Source: Veillonellaceae bacterium UBA5809
Lineage (GTDB): Bacteria; Bacillota; Negativicutes; Veillonellales; Dialisteraceae
Length of the DNA: 5,887 nucleotides
Assembly (NCBI GenBank): GCA_002417965.1
Contig: DIDD01000089.1
Span: 521-6,407, forward strand
Direction of reading: 5' to 3'
The notes under the pieces are model-generated. The model did not search any database. It was not told the origin of the DNA and saw only the letters and a list, made by a program, of their open reading frames with translations. Below, one piece after another: positions 1 to 5,591 of this stretch (its first letter is position 1; each line of letters opens with the position of its first letter). The position numbers were made by a program, and so were the translations under genes.

Positions 1-3
1 TCT

Positions 4-36
4 TCGTCGGCAGCGTCGGATGTGTATAAGGGACAG
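4..36 (+). other. Nextera transposase adapter remnant (non-genomic)
   Basis: These 33 bases match the Illumina Nextera read-1 transposase adapter in register: the 14-base TCGTCGGCAGCGTC at 4-17 is exact, and the 19-base Tn5 mosaic end (canonical AGATGTGTATAAGAGACAG) follows at 18-36 with G instead of A at 18 and at 31. Genomic sequence starts at about 37. It is library-construction sequence left at a contig end, not a transposon of the organism. The three bases before it (1-3) are also not trustworthy. Confidence 0.95.
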
Positions 37-37
37 T

Positions 38-607
38 ATCTGAGTCAAAAGGAGCCAGCAAATGAGGCGCCGACTGTATCAGAATCACCTGCAGTCCACG
101 GTGTATGAGATTTTCGGCGGTTTCCACACCGATGAATCCCCCGCCTATGACGGCGGCGCGGCCTCCGCGGTCTGCCAGCGATTTTAGTGTATCAGCATCG
201 GGCACGCTGCGCAGAGAAATGATTTTAGAACTGCGGATGCCCGGGATATCAGGCTGCATGGGGCGGGCGCCCGGGGACAGCAGCAGTGAGTCATATTTTT
301 CTGTATATGCTTTTCCACCGGATGTTTTCACGGTGACTGTTTTAGACAGCGGGTCAACAGAGGTAACTTCACTGCCGGTACGTACATCTACCCGGTATCT
401 GGTGCGGAAAGCTTCCGGCGTTTCCACAAGAAGACGGGAGCGGTCGGTGATTATCTCCCCGGCATAATAAGGAAGTCCGCAGTTGGCAAAAGAAATATAG
501 GGACCTTTTTCCAGCAGGATGATGCGTGATTTTTCATCCAGCCGCCGGAGACGTGCGGCTGCAGTGGCACCGCCAGCTACGCCTCCTACAATAATATAAG
601 TTTTCAT
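38..607 (-). CDS. CoA-disulfide reductase-like FAD-dependent pyridine nucleotide-disulfide oxidoreductase (partial, C-terminus missing)
   Basis: The 190 codons present encode the N-terminal part of a family of about 440-560 residues. An FAD-binding Rossmann motif (VGGVAGGATAAARLRR) lies at residues 7-22. The CoA-disulfide reductase/NADH oxidase signature SFANCGLPYY is at 39-48 with the redox Cys43. A second nucleotide motif (VIGGGFIGVETAE, 153-165) would bind NAD(P)H. Family members reduce CoA disulfide, persulfides or polysulfide with NAD(P)H in the cytoplasm; some carry a C-terminal rhodanese domain, which would lie beyond the break here. The start ATG (607-605) overlaps the TAA of the upstream ArsR gene by one base (TAATG), and an AAAGGA site lies inside that gene, so the two are translationally coupled. 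Reading continues open into the adapter at 36, but those codons are artefactual. The exact substrate cannot be told from this half. Confidence 0.9.
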
Positions 608-921
608 TAGGATGATTCCTTTCCAAAGGGTTCTGAACCGCTTTTTTTGAATAGGGCCTGCAGGATCCGCACAGTTTTGGGATGGCACAGGGTATACTGA
701 ATTTCCACACCGTTCCGCACGCCTTTAATCAGACCGGCGGATTTCAGCTTCTGCAGATGCTGGGACAATGTCGACTGGGGGACCTGAAGGCAGTACTGCA
801 TGTGGGATACATTGCAGCTGCCTCTGCGCCAGAGGCCTTTGACGATGCAGAGGCGGACCGGATGGGCCAGGGCTTTCAAAATTTCAGCATCCTCTTCGAG
901 CTCTTTAAAATCTTCTTCCAT
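607..921 (-). CDS. ArsR/SmtB-family winged-helix transcriptional regulator, cysteine-rich
   Basis: This 104-residue protein has normal ArsR length and order. An N-terminal helix leads into ALAHPVRLCIVKGL (17-30). The helix-turn-helix (about 38-65) ends with the recognition helix PQSTLSQHLQKLKSAGLI. A wing (GVRNGVEIQYTL, 67-78) and a C-terminal helix follow. The metal motif ELCVCDL of arsenic/cadmium sensors is absent; instead the cysteines are Cys25, Cys36, Cys44 and Cys79. Cys36 and Cys44 flank the start of the DNA-reading region, a pattern compatible with thiol or persulfide sensing, although the ligand is inferred. The start at 921 is chosen because AAGGAGG (rc of 931-937) sits 9 bases upstream; in-frame ATG codons further up would run through the promoter. 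It is the first gene of an operon with the CoA-disulfide-reductase-like enzyme and probably represses its own promoter. Confidence 0.92.
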   Translation of the reverse strand: MEEDFKELEEDAEILKALAHPVRLCIVKGLWRRGSCNVSHMQYCLQVPQSTLSQHLQKLKSAGLIKGVRNGVEIQYTLCHPKTVRILQALFKKSGSEPFGKESS

Positions 922-951
922 CAGATGATTCCTCCTTAAAGATTTATATAT

Positions 952-964
952 TCGTATATTACGA
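952..964. promoter_or_regulatory. Probable ArsR-type operator palindrome over the -10 box
   Basis: TCGTATATTACGA is a perfect 5-bp inverted repeat (TCGTA/TACGA) around 3 bases, and it covers the -10 element of the divergent regulator gene. A further ACGATA copy follows at 969-974, directly repeating 961-966, and a looser ATATAT-CGT/ACG-ATATAT symmetry spans about 945-979. AT-rich imperfect palindromes over the -10 or start site are typical ArsR/SmtB operators, so autorepression is the simplest reading. Which protein binds is inferred. Confidence 0.6.
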
Positions 965-984
965 TAAAACGATATATATGTCAA
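956..984 (-). promoter_or_regulatory. Sigma-A promoter of the arsR-type/reductase operon
   Basis: Read on the minus strand, a perfect -35 TTGACA (984-979) is followed after 17 bases by a -10 TAATAT (961-956). Transcription would start at about 949, roughly 28 bases before the regulator's ATG and just upstream of its AAGGAGG. It is a near-consensus vegetative promoter, as expected for a transcription unit that is held down by a repressor. Confidence 0.8.
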
Positions 985-997
985 TAGAATAACAGGG

Positions 998-1026
998 TTG
1001 CAGGAAGAGAAATTTTCACCTATGCT
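998..1026 (+). promoter_or_regulatory. Candidate sigma-A promoter for the SGNH hydrolase gene
   Basis: TTGCAG (998-1003) and TATGCT (1021-1026) are separated by exactly 17 bases and lie 34 bases upstream of the hydrolase ATG. Each hexamer has two mismatches from consensus, so it should be weaker than the divergent regulator promoter. The start site would be about 1033. The regulator operator at 952-964 lies well upstream, so repression of this gene by it is not obvious. Confidence 0.5.
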
Positions 1027-1059
1027 AAAGGGGAATAAGTAAATATAGGGAGACGAAAT

Positions 1060-2388
1060 ATGATGCATATGGCAGCAGCAAAATTGGCAGTATGGACAAG
1101 CATGATCTGTCTGTTCTTATTCCCGGGGTTTTTTCCGGCGGAGGCGGAGTTGGATGCGGGACCGGCGCCTATCGTTTCTTACAGCCGGCAGCAGCCTTCT
1201 TCCGTCATGCCGGTTATTCGATGGAAGGCCGATCTGGATGCGGTGAGTTATGAACTGGAGGTATTTGGTAAAAAGCCGGCTTTTGTATTTCCCGGCCAGT
1301 TGTCGGAACAACATGTCTATGAGGACGGCAGGATCTATACGAATGCCGTCATGCTGGATCTGGATCAGATAGTCCCGGGGCATGACTGGAGCCAGCCTGT
1401 TTACTGGCGTGTCCGGGCGATGAATTTGGACAGACAGCCGATTACGGAATTTTCTTCACTGACAGCTTTGTATGGATCGGAGGAACAGCCTGCCCGTCAT
1501 GCTCCGGTACCCCGAGCATCCTTTGACGAAGGAAACGGAACGGTCCTTCTTTATCCTGTATATTCATTTATACCCATGCCGGATGCCGCTCAGTATGAGG
1601 TGGAAGTAACAGATGGGATACCGGAGAATCCGGACGGAACAGAGCCTTCTGCCCACCGGATCTTTTCACGGGTGATTTCCAATGCGAACCTGTATGATCC
1701 GGAGGCCAGGATCGGCACTTATTACTGGCGCGTCAGAGGCCTTGACGCGGATGGACGCCCCGTGGGAATATGGAGCCGTGCGGAAAAGTTCCGGACAGAT
1801 CCGGACGATCAATGGGAGATAGGTGTTTTTGGAGACAGTATCAGTCACGGCGGAGGGAATTTGTCATACGGACCGGCAGACTGGACTTACAGTTATTCCC
1901 ATTACTTGAATTTTCCCGTGATTAATCTGTCTTTCAGCGGGGATACCAGTGCGAGCGCCGTGGAACGGTTTGACCGTGACGTACTGCCGTTTCATGTGAA
2001 ATATCTGCTGATTATGACAGGATCCAACAGTATCCGCGCCGATGTACCGCCGGAGGATGTCATTCATGATCTGCAGACACTGCAGGAAAAATGCAGGGAT
2101 CATGGAATTATACCGATCCTGATGACACTGCCCCCGCTGAATCCTTCCAATATCAGGAAGGCTTTTTCCGAGGATACTTACGGTGACTGGCAGGCTCATC
2201 TGGCGGCCGTCAATGAGTTTATCCGCACACAGCCCCATATTGATACAGCAGCCGCCTTTGCCGATTACAGCGAACTGCCTTATGATCTGGCGGCGGACGG
2301 ACTGCATGGCAATTGGCGTGCCAAACAGATGATGGCCAGGGTGATTAATGAACATATTGGTGAGTTCGTGACAGACCTTCCCCTGTAA
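1060..2388 (+). CDS. Secreted SGNH/GDSL-family hydrolase with two fibronectin-III-like repeats
   Basis: This 442-residue protein is probably exported. Residues 1-29 form a signal peptide: Lys8, a hydrophobic core, and a likely signal peptidase I cut after AEA; no lipobox is seen. Two beta-sandwich repeats of fibronectin-III type follow at roughly 34-130 and 150-245, each ending in a near-identical strand (VYWRVRA at 114-120, YYWRVRG at 221-227). The catalytic SGNH domain covers about 250-435: block I GDSIS with nucleophile Ser260, block II Gly294 in FSGDTS, block III Asn323 in GSNS, block V Asp413 and His416 in DGLHGN. All catalytic residues are intact. The family hydrolyses ester bonds, often acetyl groups on polysaccharides; the substrate is unknown here. 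AGGGAG at 1047-1052 is 7 bases before the first ATG; the next codon is also ATG, so the start is uncertain by one to three residues. The gene stands alone, with its own promoter and terminator. Confidence 0.88.
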   Translation: MMHMAAAKLAVWTSMICLFLFPGFFPAEAELDAGPAPIVSYSRQQPSSVMPVIRWKADLDAVSYELEVFGKKPAFVFPGQLSEQHVYEDGRIYTNAVMLDLDQIVPGHDWSQPVYWRVRAMNLDRQPITEFSSLTALYGSEEQPARHAPVPRASFDEGNGTVLLYPVYSFIPMPDAAQYEVEVTDGIPENPDGTEPSAHRIFSRVISNANLYDPEARIGTYYWRVRGLDADGRPVGIWSRAEKFRTDPDDQWEIGVFGDSISHGGGNLSYGPADWTYSYSHYLNFPVINLSFSGDTSASAVERFDRDVLPFHVKYLLIMTGSNSIRADVPPEDVIHDLQTLQEKCRDHGIIPILMTLPPLNPSNIRKAFSEDTYGDWQAHLAAVNEFIRTQPHIDTAAAFADYSELPYDLAADGLHGNWRAKQMMARVINEHIGEFVTDLPL

Positions 2389-2392
2389 ACGG

Positions 2393-2440
2393 ATACAGAA
2401 AAGCCGGATATCTTTAAGAAATATCCGGCTTTTCTGTATT
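2393..2440 (+). terminator. Intrinsic terminator of the SGNH hydrolase gene
   Basis: A perfect 19-bp stem (2393-2411 with 2421-2439) closes a 9-base loop, starting 5 bases after the stop codon. The stem has a GCCGG core, and its 3' arm contains TTTT followed by further T-rich sequence. The complementary A-run on the 5' side means it could also stop minus-strand transcription. Confidence 0.9.
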
Positions 2441-2454
2441 TCTGGTGAATTCTC

Positions 2455-2483
2455 TTTACACTTTGGCAGTTTTTTCTTATGAT
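2455..2483 (+). promoter_or_regulatory. Sigma-A promoter of the peptidase C26/OYE unit
   Basis: TTTACA (2455-2460) and TATGAT (2478-2483) are spaced by 17 bases, each with one mismatch from consensus. Transcription would begin at about 2490, giving an 80-base leader. A 7-bp inverted repeat, TTTTTTC (2470-2476) and GAAAAAA (2487-2493), brackets the -10 and could be an operator, though A/T runs make chance likely. Confidence 0.7.
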
Positions 2484-2570
2484 TATGAAAAAAGAATCAG
2501 AGGCAAGAATTTTCTGGACAGTCAACAGAATGCAGGAATTATTGAATGAATATGACGGAGGGCATTTTTC

Positions 2571-3299
2571 ATGAAAAAGATCAGGGCGGCCATATCAGCG
2601 GATACATTTCTGGAAACAACGGGAGTAATCAATCAGATCAGAGCGCCTTTCGCTCCCAGACCTCTGATCGATGCTTTAGCAAATGCAGGAATGATTTCGG
2701 TTATTCTTCCTTATACAGAAGAAGCATCGGGAACAGATTATATAGATATGTTTGATGTGCTTGTTATTCCGGGCGGGCCGAATATGGCGCCCCGTTTTTA
2801 TGGAGAAGAGCCCCGGTGGGATATCGGCGTTACTTATGATAAAAGAGACATTTTTGAACTGTCGCTGATCCGGGCGGCCTGCCGTGCGGGGAAACCGGTT
2901 CTGGGGATCTGCCGGGGACTGCAGGTAATTAATGTAGCCATGGGAGGATCACTGTACCAGAATCTGCAGTCAGAACGGGAGGGTACTTTTATTCAGCATG
3001 CACAGAAAACGCCGGGAGATGTTCCGACGCATTCGGTTTCTATTGAAGAAAATAGTGTTCTGGGCCGTATTTTTGGAAGGCAGGCTTTTGTTAATTCCCG
3101 GCATAGAGAAGGTGTTAAAAAATTGGGGAATGGTCTCAAAATTACAGCCCGGAGTCCTGACGGAGTAGTGGAGGGTATTGAATCCAATGGTTCAGAACAG
3201 ATTGTTGCTGTCCAATGGCACCCTGAAAATCTATGGAGAGAGCATGAGGAAATGAAGCGATTTTTTACTGATTTCGCAGACAGGGCAGAAAGAAAATAG
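2571..3299 (+). CDS. Peptidase C26 / gamma-glutamyl-gamma-aminobutyrate hydrolase-type glutamine amidotransferase
   Basis: The 242-residue protein has the length and whole fold of class-I glutamine amidotransferase-like C26 hydrolases (PuuD type), cytoplasmic enzymes that cleave gamma-glutamyl amide bonds, for example gamma-glutamyl-GABA in putrescine breakdown. The oxyanion-region motif IPGGPNMAPRFYGE is at 66-79. The nucleophile elbow GICRGLQ contains Cys114, and QWHPE supplies His217 and Glu219, so the triad is complete. The family's usual NSxHHQ segment reads NSRHRE here (175-180), which may alter substrate choice; hydrolysis of gamma-glutamyl-GABA specifically is therefore not assured. 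GGAGGG at 2557-2562 lies 8 bases before the ATG. It follows a strong promoter, and no terminator separates it from the Old Yellow Enzyme gene 100 bases downstream, so they are probably co-transcribed. No other polyamine genes are in view. Confidence 0.88.
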   Translation: MKKIRAAISADTFLETTGVINQIRAPFAPRPLIDALANAGMISVILPYTEEASGTDYIDMFDVLVIPGGPNMAPRFYGEEPRWDIGVTYDKRDIFELSLIRAACRAGKPVLGICRGLQVINVAMGGSLYQNLQSEREGTFIQHAQKTPGDVPTHSVSIEENSVLGRIFGRQAFVNSRHREGVKKLGNGLKITARSPDGVVEGIESNGSEQIVAVQWHPENLWREHEEMKRFFTDFADRAERK

Positions 3300-3399
3300 T
3301 CCGTGAAGAGAGGAAAAAAACAGAGAGGATTCATTGACTGAGTCTAAATAATGCAAAAGTTACGTCCGTACTGATAAAAAAACTGACAGGAGGGTTATT

Positions 3400-4521
3400 A
3401 TGAATAAAACATACAGAAAAAGTATTTTGTTTCAGCCGGTTGTACTGGGCAGGCTGTCTCTGAAAAACAGGATTGTCATGGCACCGATGACAAGAGGATT
3501 TTCACCGGAGGGAGTACCGGGAGATGATGTGGCCGCTTACTATGCAAGGCGTGCAGCTCATGGAGTGGGACTGATTATCACGGAGGGGACGCTGGTCCGT
3601 CATCCGGCGGCAGCGTGCAGTCCCTCCTGGCCTTTGTTTTATGGAGAAAAGTCGTTGCAAGGCTGGAAGAAAACAGTGGAAGCGGTTCATCAGGCGGGCG
3701 GTAAAATTATGCCCCAGCTCTGGCATGTGGGCATGTCCCGCAAGAAAGGAGACGCTTCCAATCCGAATCCTCAAACGGATCCTGTCGGGCCGTCAGGAAT
3801 TGATGAAAAAACACTGGAAACAGTGACCCGGCCCATGACTCATGAAGAAATTGAACAGATTATCCACGCTTTTGGAGAGGCGGCCGGTGAGGCCAGAAAA
3901 CTGGGGTTTGACGGTATTGAAATCCATGGGGCCCATGGATATCTGATCGATGAGTTTTTATGGGATCAGACTAACAGGAGAACCGATGAATATGGGGGCA
4001 CGCTGGAAAAGCGGACACGCTTTGCGGCTGATATTATCAAAGCATGCAGAAAATCGGCAGGTGATGATTTTCCCATCATTTTCCGTTTTTCTCAATGGAA
4101 AGAGAACCATTATGATGCAAGACTGGCAGAAACGCCGGAAGAGCTTCAGCGGCTCCTGGCTCCGCTGACGGAGGCCGGCGTGGATATCTTTCATGCATCT
4201 ACCCGCCGTTATTGGGAGCCGGAATTTGAAGGATCGTCATTAAATCTGGCGGGGTGGGCCAGAAAACTAACGGGAAAACCTTCTATTACCGTGGGATCAG
4301 TGGGACTGGATACGGTGTTTACAGATCTCTTTGAAAAGGGTTCCGGAGCCGGCCAGGCCAGTCTGGATCCCCTGATTCAAAGAATGGAAAATCATGAGTT
4401 CGATCTGGCCGCTGTGGGACGGGCACTGCTGGCAGATCCGGAATGGGCAGAAAAAATAGAATCAGGAAGAGAATCGGAAATAATTCCTTTTGAAAAAAAG
4501 GCGCTGTCTTTTCTGTCCTGA
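3400..4521 (+). CDS. Old Yellow Enzyme family NADH:flavin oxidoreductase (FMN ene-reductase)
   Basis: The 373-residue single TIM-barrel protein binds FMN and, by family, uses NAD(P)H to reduce activated C=C bonds of enones and related electrophiles in the cytoplasm. Visible signatures in order are NRIVMAPMTRG (23-33) with flavin-tuning Thr31, PQLWHVGM (105-112), the substrate-anion pocket His176/His179 and proton donor Tyr181 in IHGAHGYL, the FLWDQTNRRTDEYGG box (186-200), and the FMN-phosphate segments VGSVGL (298-303) and VGRALLADP (339-347). There is no C-terminal 4Fe-4S/FAD extension, unlike dienoyl-CoA reductase and bile-acid or NADH-oxidase relatives of about 650 residues. AGGAGGG at 3388-3394 lies 5 bases before the ATG. 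It is probably read from the promoter before the C26 gene; I saw no convincing own promoter in 3300-3399. The native substrate is unknown. Confidence 0.93.
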   Translation: MNKTYRKSILFQPVVLGRLSLKNRIVMAPMTRGFSPEGVPGDDVAAYYARRAAHGVGLIITEGTLVRHPAAACSPSWPLFYGEKSLQGWKKTVEAVHQAGGKIMPQLWHVGMSRKKGDASNPNPQTDPVGPSGIDEKTLETVTRPMTHEEIEQIIHAFGEAAGEARKLGFDGIEIHGAHGYLIDEFLWDQTNRRTDEYGGTLEKRTRFAADIIKACRKSAGDDFPIIFRFSQWKENHYDARLAETPEELQRLLAPLTEAGVDIFHASTRRYWEPEFEGSSLNLAGWARKLTGKPSITVGSVGLDTVFTDLFEKGSGAGQASLDPLIQRMENHEFDLAAVGRALLADPEWAEKIESGRESEIIPFEKKALSFLS

Positions 4522-4533
4522 TATTTTTAAATA

Positions 4534-4585
4534 AAAAGAGGGTCTTCCATGCAGCAGTCTGCATGGAAGACCCTCTTTTATTTTT
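4534..4585. terminator. Bidirectional intrinsic terminator between convergent genes
   Basis: A perfect 21-bp stem (4534-4554 with 4559-4579) closes a 4-base CAGT loop. A T-rich tract follows on the plus side (to 4586), and the A-rich stretch at 4523-4537 becomes a T-tract on the minus strand. It lies between the stops of the Old Yellow Enzyme (4521) and the nitroreductase (4585), so it should end both transcripts; the minus-strand gene's stop codon lies within its outer edge. Confidence 0.93.
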
Positions 4586-5250
4586 TAGATTTCCTCTATC
4601 ACTTCTGATGCGGGAAGACGTGTTTTTACAGGCTGGACTTCATCACGGTATCCAAATCCTGCCATGACGGAAATGCCGAAATGGACAGGATCCAGAATGC
4701 CTTCGTCAATCAAGATTTTTTCTGCTGCAGCACGGTTAAATCCTTCAATCGGGCACGAATCAATTTTCAGCAGTGCCGCGGCTGTCATCATATTGGCCAT
4801 GGCAATATAAGTCTGCTTGCAGGCCCAGTCAAACAGGGGGCGTTCACCGTCAAGAAGATCAAAATCGTCTTTTTGGAAATGGGAGAAAAAGTCTCTCTTT
4901 CCTTTAATGACAGCATCAGGCAGTTTTTCTACATCTTTCATCATACGGGAAATATAAGGTGATTCCGGAAGAAGGTCTATTTTTTTCCGTGCCAGATAAA
5001 TGACGAACAGGCTGGCACCGCGCAGACTGTTCTGTCCGCCTGCTGCTACAGGGAACAAACGGTCCTTTAAAGTCTGGTTTTTCAGGATGAGAAATTTCCA
5101 CGGTTCAAAGCCAAATGAGCTGGGGGACAGACGGCCTGCTTCCAGAATGGTGAGGAAGTCTTCCTTTGGAATTTCCCTACCGGCATTAAATTTCTTGCAG
5201 GCATAACGGAATTGAAATGCTTCAAGAATTTCATGGTTTTTTGTATTCAT
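4585..5250 (-). CDS. NfsB-type NAD(P)H-dependent nitroreductase family protein
   Basis: This 221-residue protein has the typical length and order of NfsB/YfkO-like nitroreductases, cytoplasmic FMN homodimers that reduce nitro compounds, quinones and flavins with NAD(P)H. FMN-contact segment RYACKKF is at 15-21. SPSSFGFEPWKF (42-53) is the classic RLxPSSFGLQPWKF box. The central dimer/FMN helix WACKQTYIAMANMM (142-155) leads to the IDSCPIEGF motif (163-171), and FGISVMAGFGYRDE (191-204) is the C-terminal FMN-phosphate region. The start is set by a strong AAGGAGGAGA (rc of 5256-5265) 5 bases before the ATG. The gene is monocistronic, converges on the Old Yellow Enzyme gene through a shared terminator, and diverges from apbE. 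Its physiological substrate cannot be read from the sequence. Confidence 0.93.
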   Translation of the reverse strand: MNTKNHEILEAFQFRYACKKFNAGREIPKEDFLTILEAGRLSPSSFGFEPWKFLILKNQTLKDRLFPVAAGGQNSLRGASLFVIYLARKKIDLLPESPYISRMMKDVEKLPDAVIKGKRDFFSHFQKDDFDLLDGERPLFDWACKQTYIAMANMMTAAALLKIDSCPIEGFNRAAAEKILIDEGILDPVHFGISVMAGFGYRDEVQPVKTRLPASEVIEEI

Positions 5251-5292
5251 AACAATCTCCTCCTTGGGAAATGGATTTCTTTATTCACTATC

Positions 5293-5301
5293 ACTATACC
5301 A
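5293..5301 (-). promoter_or_regulatory. Extended -10 promoter of the nitroreductase gene
   Basis: On the minus strand TGGTATAGT gives a TG-N extended -10 with hexamer TATAGT (5298-5293), 43 bases before the nitroreductase ATG. The -35 position at 17-base spacing reads AAGCAG, which is poor, so the extended element would carry recognition. Start site about 5286. Confidence 0.55.
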
Positions 5302-5348
5302 CAGGAGAGAACAGCCTGCTTCAGAAAGAAGAAACGGAAAACGGCGCG

Positions 5349-5383
5349 AAAGACGGATGATCAAATCGGATCATCTCTTTTTT
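5349..5383 (+). terminator. Orphan terminator-like hairpin
   Basis: GATGATC (5356-5362) pairs perfectly with GATCATC (5369-5375) around a 6-base loop. AAAGA (5349-5353) can extend the stem with TCTTT across a 2-base bulge, and six Ts follow (5378-5383). It is oriented for the plus strand, yet the adjacent gene to its left is transcribed away from it. It could end a short plus-strand RNA, protect the apbE promoter from read-through, or be a protein-binding inverted repeat. Confidence 0.5.
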
Positions 5384-5430
5384 AGTAAGAATAAGGAAAA
5401 CTGAGGATATGTGTTTTATTTGAAAGAAAT

Positions 5431-5471
5431 AATTTTATCTATTTATAGATTCATTTATAATCGATAAAATT
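5431..5471. repeat. Long-spaced AT-rich inverted repeat
   Basis: AATTTTATC (5431-5439) and GATAAAATT (5463-5471) are perfect 9-bp complements 23 bases apart. Between them ATTTATA occurs twice (5441-5447 and 5453-5459) as a direct repeat 12 bases apart. It lies 56-96 bases upstream of the apbE -35 box. It may be a regulator-binding region or only a product of the local AT bias. Confidence 0.45.
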
Positions 5472-5479
5472 CGAAATAC

Positions 5480-5495
5480 ATTGATAAAAATCAAT
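5480..5495. repeat. ATTGAT-N4-ATCAAT inverted repeat
   Basis: ATTGAT (5480-5485) and ATCAAT (5490-5495) form a perfect inverted repeat around four As, ending 31 bases before the apbE -35 box. The same two half-sites recur with a 1-base spacer at 5575-5587, within the Fur-like site, so this could be a second, degenerate binding site. Confidence 0.4.
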
Positions 5496-5526
5496 TAGCA
5501 AAAAGAAATAATAATGAAGAAATTCC

Positions 5527-5555
5527 TTGACAAATAAAAAGTTACTTTGTATAGT
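5527..5555 (+). promoter_or_regulatory. Consensus sigma-A promoter of apbE
   Basis: A perfect TTGACA (5527-5532) is followed after 17 bases by TATAGT (5550-5555, one mismatch). Start site about 5562, giving a leader of about 62 bases that contains the Fur-like palindrome. So strong a promoter implies active repression under some conditions. Confidence 0.85.
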
Positions 5556-5576
5556 AAGAACATGTTTTTATGAAAT

Positions 5577-5591
5577 TGATAATCAATATCA
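5577..5591. promoter_or_regulatory. Fur-box-like operator in the apbE leader
   Basis: TGATAATCAATATCA matches the Bacillus-type 7-1-7 Fur consensus TGATAATNATTATCA at 13 of 14 defined positions. An overlapping perfect palindrome ATTGAT-A-ATCAAT lies at 5575-5587. It starts about 15 bases after the predicted start site, where a bound repressor would block early transcription. Fur-family binding is inferred; other AT-rich palindrome binders are possible. Confidence 0.6.

Noticed and set aside
18..36. Tn5-like mosaic end as evidence of a natural transposon
   Set aside because: It is joined directly to the synthetic adapter tail at 4-17 and sits at the contig edge, so library adapter explains it fully.
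105..467. Plus-strand 120-codon frame
   Set aside because: It is antisense to the clear CoA-disulfide-reductase-like gene and is proline/serine/arginine-rich with no recognisable motif.
922..1068. N-terminal 49-residue extension of the ArsR-type protein
   Set aside because: The extension would translate through the TTGACA/TAATAT promoter and the operator, reads as low-complexity I/Y/S-rich peptide, and ignores the strong AAGGAGG placed 9 bases before ATG 921.
1864..2355. Minus-strand 163-codon frame
   Set aside because: It lies opposite the catalytic SGNH domain, whose motifs are intact; the reverse reading shows no family motif and no ribosome site was identified.
2546..2755. Plus-strand 69-codon frame overlapping the C26 gene start
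   Set aside because: It is a frame-shifted shadow of the C26 gene; GGAGGG at 2557-2562 lies inside it and serves ATG 2571.
3332..3378. Possible separate promoter and operator before the Old Yellow Enzyme gene (TTGACT at 3334, palindrome GACTGAGTC at 3336-3344)
   Set aside because: No acceptable -10 lies 15-19 bases downstream and the palindrome is short, so co-transcription with the C26 gene is simpler.
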